A stretch of DNA of 64,000 nt from Multifurca ochricompacta (Eukaryota > Basidiomycota > Agaricomycetes > Russulales > Russulaceae): contig WTXG01000012.1 in the NCBI GenBank assembly GCA_022496185.1, positions 1 through 64,000 of the forward strand, in the 5' to 3' direction. Below the pieces are notes generated by a model that saw nothing but the letters and a program-made list of their open reading frames with translations, made no database searches and was not told the origin of the DNA. The position numbers were made by a program, and so were the translations under genes. Shown one piece after another: positions 33,001 to 41,839 of this stretch (its first letter is position 1; the number at the start of each line of letters is the position of its first letter).

Positions 33001-33520
33001 GAGCTGCGGCAATCAGCCAATGAAAATCTGGTAAAGGCACAACAGCTTCTGGCAGCACAGCCAAGCACATTCACACCTTATCAGACCAATGACTGGGTAT
33101 GGCTCGAGGGTAGGAACATTCACACGTCACACCCCTCAGCCAAATTGGCGCCCCGACGTCACGGACCCTTCCAGATCACAAGGAAGCTGTCAGACGTATC
33201 TTACGAATTGCAGTTGCGCTGAAATGGAAGATCCACCCGGTCTTCCATGCCAAGCTTCTGACCCCTTACAAGGAAACCTCCATTCATGGGGAGAATTTCC
33301 CGAGACCCCCGCCTGACCTTATCGACGGCGAAGAAGAATGGGAAGTGGAGCAGATTCTAGACTCCAAGCACAAGGCCGAGGGCGCAAGCTGTATTACCTG
33401 ATCAAGTGGAGAGGTTTCCCAGACTCTGACAACTCGTGGGAACCAGCCGGGGATATCTCTGCCCCGGACCTGATCGCGGAGTTCCATTTACGACATCCCC
33501 AAGCGCCCAAAACTAGTTAA
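30040..33520 (+). pseudogene. Element A: pol polyprotein
   Basis: Protease has VDSGATDNF (residue about 45). Reverse transcriptase spans ASPFFFIKKKDGKLRPVQDY to YMDDILVAT (about residue 390). RNase H shows EVDASHFANGAVL, WDRELLAIVKAL and HTDHSNLLYW. A TGA at 32,215 lies just before integrase; A4 has CGA there. Integrase has the HHCC motif and the D, D, E residues (MDFIVKLP, SDRDTRF, SERMNQWLEQYL). Two single-base losses (about 33,218 and 33,368) precede the chromodomain ([19 protein letters not shown]), which ends at a stop near 33,518. The chromodomain is typical of chromoviruses, where it is thought to guide integration to heterochromatin. Confidence 0.92.
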
Positions 33521-33591
33521 AAAGAAGGCAGACTCCAGACTTTTTCCCCAGAACAACACTTCACCAGCAACGTCCTAACCACATCTCAAAT

Positions 33592-34796
33592 ATGTCTTCT
33601 TCCTTCATCGCTGCCTCTGCTGCCATTGATGCCTTCGCTGCCACTACTGTGGTCGTGGAAGCCTTCCCTTCCGCTCACCCCTCTACGCGTCCCTCCTCTC
33701 CCATTGACTATGAAGCTGCAGAAGAGCGCGTGAAAATCAATCACCCAACCCCAATGACGATTTTGAACACTGCGAGGAGCCGCACCCCAATGACCTGGCA
33801 GGCATGGAGATGGACGACGATGTCCCTGAGTTCCCGTTCTTCGCCAACAACCCGAACTCGTCGATGTACTTCCTGCTGGAGATCACCATGGTGGATGGCA
33901 CCAAGGAGATAGCTAAGTACATCTTCTATACCAACGGAGGGATGGATGTTGCAGGATGCATGAAGAAGAATGGCCCCATTTATGGGGCCCCGGTCTATTT
34001 GGAAGAGCGCTATACAGGACGACTGCACCACACAATGAGCGATGAACAGCTAGGGCATTTGGCCGCGGAAGATTCCCGCGCCTTCGCGATCGACAAAGTA
34101 CTGAACGACATGCGTCTCCCGCGTCTCAAAGCCGAGGTAATGAGGCTGCGGAAGAACCTGACGCTGCGCACGACACTCAACAGACAGTACAAGGAACACG
34201 CAAAGATGATGACGAGATTGACCAGTGGGATGTTCCAGGTTGAGCAGGAGTTGGTAGAGATTCGAAAGAGGCTGGAAACCGGGGATGTGTACCAGACCAT
34301 CGCTGAGAGGTATGCGGACACATACGCGCGACCTCTCCCTCCACAGTCGTTAGGGGCTGCACCAAGGTTGTTGCCCAATCAGTTCGAGATGCCGCGGATG
34401 CATGAGAACCCCTGCGGAGAAACATGTTGGCGGTGTGACAGTAAGTACCATATCAGCTGGAACTGTCCCCTCAACCGCAAGTGGTGTCGCCACTGCCGCA
34501 GCAACCTGCACTGGAGCTGGTTCTGTATTTTCCGCCATGTGGGCGTTCCCCCGACAATTATCAACCCATCCGGCTGGTGCGGCAAGTGCCTGCGTCACAA
34601 CGCGGGGCATCGCGAGTTGGACTGCCCTATCCATGACCTCTGTCACTCGTGTGGGCAGCATGGCCCCTACGGCTTCCTCCGCGCACATAGGTGTCCCCAA
34701 GATGAGGACAAGGAAAATTACACCATGGACAATCGTAATGTAGCCGATGATTACTTGGACCTGGTGCAGGATGATGACGGTACGAGTCGTTTCTAG
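33592..34796 (+). pseudogene. Element A: ORF3, zinc-knuckle accessory protein
   Basis: It starts MSSSFIAASAAIDAFAATT 72 bp after pol and ends at the TAG at 34,794, about 30 bp before the 3' LTR. One base is missing near 33,735, after which the frame from 33,804 is open to the end. Layout of roughly 400 residues: Ser/Pro-rich N-terminus; acidic DDDVPEFPFFANNPNSSMYF; a compact region with YIFYTNGGMDVAGCMKK; a helical charged stretch (LPRLKAEVMRLRKNLTLRT to VEQELVEIRKRLETGD); then CWRCDSKYHISWNC, CRHCRSNLHWSWFC, CGKCLRHNAGHRELDC and CHSCGQHGPYGF...HRC. The first two fit CX2CX4HX4C. It has no signal peptide or membrane segment, so it is not an envelope gene. Role unknown; a Gag-like or RNA-binding helper is an inference. 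Confidence 0.85.
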
Positions 34797-34811
34797 CTGG
34801 GTCAGCTAGAG

Positions 34812-34827
34812 CCAGAAGAGGGGGTGA
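34812..34827 (+). other. Element A: polypurine tract
   Basis: CAGAAGAGGGGGTGA lies directly before the 3' LTR, the usual place for the plus-strand primer. A1 has the same sequence; A2 and A3 have AGAAAGGAGGG. Confidence 0.7.
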
Positions 34828-35418
34828 TGTTACGACCCCTGCCTAGCAACCCACTTTTCTTCACGATCCCCAGTGACGACCCTACCCATCCCCCTACTTT
34901 ACATTTCCTGATCACGTCCCCTTCCTGGGACCCGTCACATGCCTTGCTTCCTTCCCCGTGACCGACTTTGTCTCTGTTTATGTCACGTTGTCCATGATTG
35001 GTTCCTTATCTGTTATCTCTTATCCCTTATCGTTACGACCGGACACTTACTTAATTCCCTATCAGAAGCCAGGCTTTACGCCCTTCGCTTTCGTATATTC
35101 GGGCCCACATGACTCAGTACTATCTTATCTTTAGACGCTCATTCAATTACGTATATAAGTCCACTGTAACTACAATGTAGACCTCAGACTCGACTTATTG
35201 AATACATCGGTGTTTGTCTTCTGGACTCCCCTTTGAAACCTCTGACTCGACCATCTCAGTGCTTTCGGCACTTTCCACTCAACATCATCACTAGGGAACA
35301 GCCCCTTTGACGTTGACTCATCCATTTGAACTCCAAGAGGCCCTATTGGCCTCTTACCTGAATCACGTACGAAAGCTGTCGCACAAGTCGTGTGGAATGT
35401 CTCGCACCAGACGTAACA
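34828..35418 (+). repeat. Element A: 3' LTR
   Basis: It is 591 bp and matches the 5' LTR at 580 of 591 positions by eye. It ends ACGTAACA, followed by GGGAT. Confidence 0.96.
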
Positions 35419-36304
35419 GGGATGCTGACATTGCAAAAGACCCTCTTCGAAAATCACATTTCTTTATCCAACAGATGGAGGGAGAAACTGTCCAGGGTTT
35501 CCAAATTCGGATGACAGAATATCTTCTCACCATCGAAAACGACCCCTCCCGACTTCCATGGCAAAAGAACGCATGGGAAGCACTTGAGCAACAATTTAAA
35601 ACTGCCTTCTATGACTTTGCAGTGCATGAGCGAGCCCAGGACGAGATTAGAAAGCTCAAGATGAAAGATGGCAGAATTGATGAGTACATCTCTGCTTTTA
35701 TCACGCTTGTGCATCGCGTGGGACTGAGCCGAGATGAACCGAACACCTTACGACAGTTCGCACAAGGTCTTCAAGGACGCCTCGCCGAATCGTGTATCGC
35801 CCTACATGCACCTGCCACTCTAGACCAGTGGATCTCAGCGTCTCAGACACAGCAGCGAAACTTCCTTGCTATACAAGCCATTCACGATAATGACAACCCT
35901 CAAGGTCGACAAGCCTCTGGATTCTTTTGGCAATGATGGGGGCAATCAAGTAACCAAGTGCGACTGCAACAACAACATGCTACTGATGCTATGGACGTAG
36001 ATGCCATTCAACGAGCCATTACCAATGAAGACAAGGAAAAATACCGACGCAAGGGGCGATGCTTCAACTGTGGGAGGCAAAACCACATCTCTCAAAACTG
36101 TCCAGACAAGAAGACACACGCCGCAGTTGCAGTATCCGGTGACACAAACACAAGCACCAATTCTCCGGGACCAACTGGTACGACGACGGCCGTGCAAACC
36201 GCGCAAAAGACCACAACCCCCTCGATGAGCACGATTGCGGACGTTCTGAAGAAGATAACCGCGGAACAGGAGGAGGAGCTGCGAGGACTAATGGGATCAC
36301 CCGA

Positions 36305-39300
36305 CCGAGAGGGTTTTACCGAGGCCTGAAGGACCGTCCCGTCCTGAAGGCCATATTGAGTAAGAATGTACCTAGATCATTGAAAATCGAAGCATCATTC
36401 TCTCAAAATGGGACCGCGTTAGCCCTGGTCGATAGCGGCGCTACCGAGAATTTCCTACACCCCAGATTTGTCCGTGAAAAGCAATTAATAACCCGACCTC
36501 TAGATAACCCTTGGAAGTTGAGCAACGCTGACGGAACAAGTAACTCAATCAGACAAATAACCCAGTATGTCGACTGTATAATCTCCACCGGAGGGAAAAT
36601 GAGTCAACAGCGATTTTTCGTCGCAAACCTGGGCGACGAGCAAATTATTTTGGGATACCCCTGGTTAGCGGATGCCAACCCTACTATTGATTGGACAAAC
36701 GGAATAATCAAAGATCCGGTCAGTATCATTCCCCAGCAACCACTGAAACTTGCAGCCCTTGGACTACTCCCTGGGGAGGAACTATATGTACGCCTCCGCC
36801 GGGTGTCGCCCGCTCAAGCCCTCGCCGAACAGGGCTCACCCACGATTACTGAAGAAATCCCTCCGCAATATCAGCAGTTTGCCAAAGTCTTCTCTGAGAT
36901 GGAAGCACTCCGACTTCCGGACTCGCGGCTCTGGGACCACGCCATCGACTTGAAACCTGACGCGCCCTCCTCTCTCGATTGCAAAATCTACCCCTTAAAT
37001 CCTAGAGAACAGGAAGCTTTGGATGAGTTCCTCAAGGAACATCTGACGAAGGGATACATCCGAGAATCTAAATCACACTATGCCTCGCCATTCTTCTTCG
37101 TCAAAAAGAAAGACGGGAAATTGAGGCCAGTGCAAGACTACAGGAAGCTGAATGACTGGACCATCCATAACACATACCCCTTACCGTTAATTGACGAATT
37201 GATCACTAAAGTATGACACGCCTCCCTGTTCACAAAATTCGACGTCCGCTGGGGATACAACAATATTCGCATCAAAGAGGGCGATCAGTGGAAAGTGGCC
37301 TTCAAAACAAACAAGGGTCTCTTTGAACCCTTAGTAATGTACTTTGGGCTTACGAACTCGCCAGCCACCTTTCAGACAATGATGAATGCACTCTTCAGAA
37401 AAGAATTGGACGAGGGATGGCTGGTTATCTACATGGATGATATACTAGTCGCAACCGCAGATGATGCTGTGTTCCACAAACAGTGTGTAACAAGGGTGCT
37501 GCAGATTCTCCAAGACAACGATTTATTCCTCAAACTAACAAAATGTGTCTTTCATGCAACGACTGTCAACTACTTAGGCATGGTTCTCACTGGAGGTACC
37601 ATAATGATGGACCCTGTAAAGGTCAAGGGAATCCTCAATTGGCCAGTTCCGGCCAATGTCCGTCAAGTGCAAAGCTATCTCGGGTTTGGAAACTATTATC
37701 ACCGGTTCATAAAAAATTACTCTCACGTCGTGCGACCCCTAATTGATCTCACCAAGCAAAACGTTCCATGGAATTGGGGAGAAAAGGAAGACATGGCATT
37801 CCATGCCTTGAAGAGGGCTTTCACTACGGCACCCATACTCCATCAGCCTCAAATGGATCAACCCTTCTACCTGTCGACGGACGCATCCGGCTTCGCTATC
37901 GGCGCTGAATTAGCACAACAAGACGACAAAGGGCAACTCCACCCACTGGCATTCCTATCTAAGTCACTTGATGAAACACAACGTAACTGGGACATCTATG
38001 ACCGCGAACTCTTCGCCATCTGGTTACCACTCATTGAATGGTGTCAATACCTGGCTGGTTCCCCTCATGTGCTCACTGTGTTTACAGATCATCATAATCT
38101 CCAATATTTCCGCAAGGCGCAGAAGCTCAACAGGCAGCAAGCCCGATGGCACCTCGATCTGATGGAATACAACTTTATCATCAAACTGATCGTGGGGAAA
38201 CGCAATCTTATCGCGGACCTCCTGTCACAACAACCCGATCACGATACCGGGAAAGAAGATAATCAAGAGGTAATTCTACTACTGGATGACCGATGGACCG
38301 TTGCCACAATCAAATTACAAAATGATGAGAATACCTATCGCGCCATCGCAAAACAATTTCACGATCATCCGTTAGCTGGGCATCCAGGTCAGAAGAATAC
38401 ATGGGATCTCATACGGGACATCTACAAGGGCGAAGGTCTAAGAGAATTCATCTATGAGTATGTCAAAGGATGCCATGAGTGTCAATCCCTAAAACCGCAG
38501 AAGAAAACCCTGGTGCCGCGATTCCCGTTTGACGTCAAAGCCATGGAGGGTCCCTTTCAATACATTTCACTGGATCTTATCACTGATCTCCCGCCGTCTA
38601 ATGGCACAAATGCCATACTAACCATAGTAGATCAGGGATGCTCAAAGGCAGCAAAATTCATCCCTTGTTCAACAACGATAACTGGTGCTGATGTTGCCAA
38701 ACTGTACCTACGACACGTCTTCCCATGGTTTGGTGCTCCTCGCCGCATTATATCCGATCGAGACCCTCGGTTCACCTCACACTTCACCAAAGAACTCTGC
38801 CGCCTCTTACATATACAGCAAAATATAAGTACAGCCTTTCACCCCCAAACTGATGGACAGAGCGAATGCATGAACCGCTGGGTCGAGCAATACCTACGCC
38901 AATGGACGTTTGGCAACCCTCATGCATGGCACCATCTCCTCCCACTTGCTGAATTTGTGCATAACTGCTGGCGACATGACCGCACGCATCTCAGCCCACA
39001 TGAACTTCTGTTTGGCTTTAGACCGCTTCCCCTTGCCACAGGCACGATCTCTCCTGTCCCGGCACTCTCAGAACGACTCGACATGATTGCCAAAAGTCGC
39101 GCGTGCGCAGAGCGCGTCCTCTCGTCTATGCAACATATTACCCCGGCTTTCAAAAAAGGGGATGAGGTGTGGCTCGAAGGCAAGAACATACACACACTCT
39201 TCCCCTCTGCAAAACTCACCCCGCGACGGTATGGCCCCTTCACTATAATCGAAATGATCTCTCCGGTTGCATTCTGCCTCGCACTCCCCTCGACCATGCG

Positions 39301-40072
39301 AATTCACAATGTTGTTCATGCATCACTGCTAACCCCCTACATCAGCACTGCAGCACATGGGCCCTCCCCACTACGGCCACCACCCGTTCTTATCAATGGT
39401 ACTGAGGAAACTGAGATCGACAGGATTCTTGGCCATCGACGCTTTGGGCGTAATCAACAATTACAGTTCCTACTCAGCTGGAAAGGTTACCCAGCCTCTG
39501 AAAATGAGTGGGTGGACCACATGCACATTCATGCTAACGACGCGATCGATCACTACTTCCGCAACCTTCCACTGTCTGCCCGCGAATTGCTCCCAATGCG
39601 TGGTCACATTGGGAATACAAAGGGGGACAGATCACACCCGTGCCTCGTTATCCGCATTCCCCCACAAAAACAAATGTCTTCTCCTTCGCACTCTCTCACC
39701 CCTAATGGCGATGCTCAAATCCGCCTCGCCACACTCCACGAACCTAATCCCCCACAATCACCAAGACCGCCAATGCCAGAGACATACCCCTCACCACCAC
39801 CGACTTATGAGCAAATACCCACGTCTCCCAGTGTCAGCGAACGAGCATCATCTGAAGATCGTGATGCGCTCATCCCTACCTCTCCTCACTCCCCTGCAGA
39901 TGAACTATGGATCAGACCACACCCAGGAACAGACTACTATACCCGCGACATCGCACCCACGAACCGTTACGACATTCGCATCCCATCACGACAGAACCGC
40001 CTCCATCCCGCCCCGTACATCAAATACTGTTTGGGGATCACCCCCTCATTCACGGGACCCGCGGACGGGTAG
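36305..40072 (+). pseudogene. Element B: pol polyprotein
   Basis: The frame is open in -1 relation to gag from the overlap (GFYRGLKDRPVLKAIL). Protease has VDSGATENF. Reverse transcriptase runs from ASPFFFVKKKDGKLRPVQDY to YMDDILVAT. A single TGA at 37,214 (KV-stop-HASLFT) interrupts it, probably from CGA. RNase H shows STDASGFAIGAEL, YDRELFAIWL and FTDHHNLQYF. Integrase has the zinc motif, then SLDLITDLP, SDRDPRFTSHF and SECMNRWVEQYL. The chromodomain (QFLLSWKGYPASENEW) is followed by a Pro/Ser-rich tail. Element A inserted in gag, so pol itself is contiguous. Confidence 0.92.
36311..36317 (+). other. Element B: candidate -1 frameshift heptamer
   Basis: GGGTTTT is phased in the gag frame as G GGT TTT, which fits the X XXY YYZ rule exactly. 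It lies four codons before the gag stop and pol is in the -1 frame. A downstream RNA structure was not assessed. Confidence 0.6.
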
Positions 40073-40481
40073 ATGCGAATACACACAGGACCTTACAGCG
40101 GCCCCATGGGTCAAATATCCCCGCCCCCCACACATGGTCGCGGATGACTATCGTGCTCTGGAACCCAGGCCACTCGTATGCAGTGTTGACAAGGCCCTAT
40201 ACCAACTTAACGACCCTGGCCTGCAGGGTGAAGTCAACCGATTCCGTTTTTTACATCGAGAAGGTGAAGAACTCAGGCAACAGCGATGAATGATTGAAAG
40301 ACAACTAATGCGTAATCGTGCTGAGTACCAACAGTGTCGACGTCGCCTCGACCAAGCAGCTACTGCACACAGACTAATACCTATCACAATCCGACAACGC
40401 CACCGCCGCGAACGAACCTCCTGCACCTCCTCACACGCACACGGCACACACGAGGACCCTGTCCGTCTAGATCACGATTGA
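40040..40481 (+). pseudogene. Element B: C-terminal extension after pol
   Basis: A second frame is open from before 40,073 to 40,287 (VADDYRALEPRPL; YQLNDPGLQGEVNRFRFL; HREGEELRQQR). After a TGA it goes on in the same frame (MIERQLMRNRAEYQQCRRRL) to 40,481. Composition suggests a charged helical tail. It may be the end of the polyprotein after a frameshift, or a small separate ORF. No zinc knuckles are seen, unlike ORF3 of family A. Confidence 0.4.
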
Positions 40482-40513
40482 AGTCAGCGCCTTCAAGTCT
40501 AAACGGGGGGTAA

Positions 40514-40824
40514 TGTTACACCTCAATTTTATACCATCAAAGGCGCAATATGCGCCCATCAACTCTTTCCTATTTTCCCCGCTACTTTTAATCAGATCGG
40601 TTGATCACAATATCACTTTACTATATAGTAGCTAGATAGCAAACACCTCGAGTCTCAGACTCGAGCTCTTGTATCTTTCAGTATTACAATCAGACTTGTT
40701 GTTTCTCCTTTCTCTGGATTGTCCTGCGAACAATCCCAGACATCTAGACCACTGAACACCTCCTTCGGAGCCCCCGAATCACGACTTCCAATCTTGCGCA
40801 CGATACGGCCTGCCGACCGTAACA
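40514..40824 (+). repeat. Element B: 3' LTR
   Basis: It is 311 bp and follows the purine-rich AAACGGGGGGTAA. It ends CGACCGTAACA, followed by CTGAC. Confidence 0.95.
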
Positions 40825-40829
40825 CTGAC

Positions 40830-41153
40830 TCTGGTTAGTAGCGTGTTAGGCTAAAAGACAAGTAGTGCTTCAGAGGTTAGAAGAACTCTATACAACTATA
40901 CTACTGACCTAAAAGACAAGTAGTCTACAGAAGATGGTTAGTCAAAGGTAAAAAGAAAGTATAGTAAAAGGAACTTACGCTTCAGAGGTTAGAAGAACTC
41001 TGAAGTGTAAGAGACGAAACAGACACCCTTATATACCCATGGGGGCCAGGGGAAATGGTCTGTGCACACTGGGAATAAGTCCACAAGTGCCAGACAATAA
41101 ACAGAGAGGGATAAAGGCCATTGGCCAGAGAGATATCACATGCTTACTGTGCA
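40830..41153 (-). repeat. Copia LTR C4, right part
   Basis: It continues the reversed copia LTR split by element B: TCTGGTTAGTAGCG, the CTTCAGAGG...CTCTGAAG inverted repeat, and CTTATATACCC (reverse TATA). It is shorter than C1, missing much of the upstream LTR part. The right junction (TGCA/TTACT) is close to the left flank TTATA but not identical. Confidence 0.65.
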
Positions 41154-41455
41154 TTACTAAGTCCATGGAGTCAAGTGGGCCTGAATATCCAAAAGCAGAT
41201 GGCATAAAGCCTGGCTTCTGATAGGGAATTAAGTAAATGTCTGGTCTTAGAGATAAGGGGATAAGAGATAAAAAGGAAGCACAAATCAGGGTAAACAACA
41301 AGTCAACATGTACAAAGGTGATCATGGAGAGGGGAGCAAGGCATGTGATGGATCCCAGGATGGAGACATAATCAAGAAGTGGAGAGTGGGTGGAAGTGAA
41401 GGGTCCATGTTAGGGAGTGTGAAAAACAGAGGGTTACTTGGCAAGGGTCATAACA
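41154..41455 (-). repeat. Element A5: 5' LTR, 5' half (minus orientation)
   Basis: It matches the upstream half of a family A LTR in reverse (GGAGTCAAGTGGGCC to GGGTCATAACA), with a deletion of the segment next to the TATA box. Together with 26,735-26,998 it makes one LTR split by C4. Confidence 0.75.
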
Positions 41456-41523
41456 AGACAGAACAGAAGGGTCTGTGTCAAGTAAATCAAAGAAAAGAGG
41501 GTTGCTAGGCAAGGGTTGTGACA
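41456..41523 (-). repeat. Remnant of another family A LTR
   Basis: AAAGAAAAGAGGGTTGCTAGGCAAGGGTTGTGACA resembles, in pieces, the reversed first 40 bp of family A LTRs. It is the last recognisable repeat before host sequence. Confidence 0.45.
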
Positions 41524-41839
41524 GGTATCTTGGTTCAATTCAACACTAAGCACCACTACCTAAGTTCTCATCTCAGGCAAGAACAAGACAAGTTACAGTT
41601 TATATATATGTAGACCTTGTTATCTGACTAATTCACACAATCCCATATGATAAAGTGCAAGTCCATGTGATTGAGTTTGTGTTATGAGTGTGTGAGCCTA
41701 TCTGCGGGAAAAGTATTATTCCTCCGGGATTCCGGCTCAACAATAGTGATCGCGTGAGCGTTGGTTGGTAGTTGGTAGTAAGGCTATAAGAGTCCTTGGA
41801 GAACTGGACTTCCTTGCCCCGCCTTCAGCATATAACATC
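41524..41839. other. Host flank and GH125 promoter region
   Basis: There is no repeat or ORF I recognise. A TATATATATG stretch lies near 41,600, about 240 bp before the GH125 start codon; whether it acts as the promoter is unknown. Confidence 0.4.

Larger units (their letters stand above)
27923..35418 (+). mobile_element. Element A: full-length Ty3/gypsy chromovirus with ORF3
   Basis: Two 591-bp LTRs (27,923-28,513; 34,828-35,418) differ at 11 sites, all CpG transitions. The duplication GGGAT flanks it (27,918-27,922; 35,419-35,423) and the gag of element B is restored on removal. Total length is 7,496 bp, longer than a basic chromovirus because of ORF3. Coding order: gag, pol (PR, RT, RH, IN, chromodomain), ORF3. 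A base gained in a C run of gag, a TGA before integrase, two 1-nt losses near the chromodomain and one in ORF3 make the present sequence non-autonomous, unless some indels are sequencing errors. Confidence 0.96.
27404..36329 (+). pseudogene. Element B: gag, split by element A
   Basis: The first 173 codons (27,404-27,922) start MSTPNVTQPMAQLAQLTLPF and end in the gag core (FKYNGDRSKAEYFLMLFNQF). After element A and the second GGGAT the frame resumes at 35,424 (ADIAKDPLRKSHFFIQQMEG; KLKMKDGRIDEYISAFITL; FAQGLQGRLAES). A TGA at 35,934 (WQ-stop-WGQ) interrupts an otherwise open frame. Then comes the knuckle CFNCGRQNHISQNC (CX2CX4HX4C, about 36,062) and the stop at 36,327-36,329, overlapping pol in the -1 frame. 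Confidence 0.9.
27031..40824 (+). mobile_element. Element B: Ty3/gypsy chromovirus, full length, interrupted by element A
   Basis: Identical 311-bp LTR frames bound it (27,031-27,341 and 40,514-40,824; eight differences, all at CpG). The duplication CTGAC flanks it (27,026-27,030 and 40,825-40,829). Without element A and one GGGAT copy it is about 6.3 kb, normal for the group. Order: LTR, primer site, gag with zinc knuckle, -1 overlap, pol with PR-RT-RH-IN-chromodomain, a C-terminal extension, purine tract, LTR. In-frame TGA codons (35,934; 37,214) probably make it inactive. Confidence 0.95.

Noticed and set aside
33592..34796. ORF3 as an env gene
   Set aside because: It has no signal peptide, no membrane segment and no glycoprotein-like Cys pattern; the Cys/His units are zinc knuckles.
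39357..40072. Plus-strand ORF overlapping the end of B pol in another frame
   Set aside because: Its first part is a shadow of the chromodomain frame; only the part after about 40,040 may be real.
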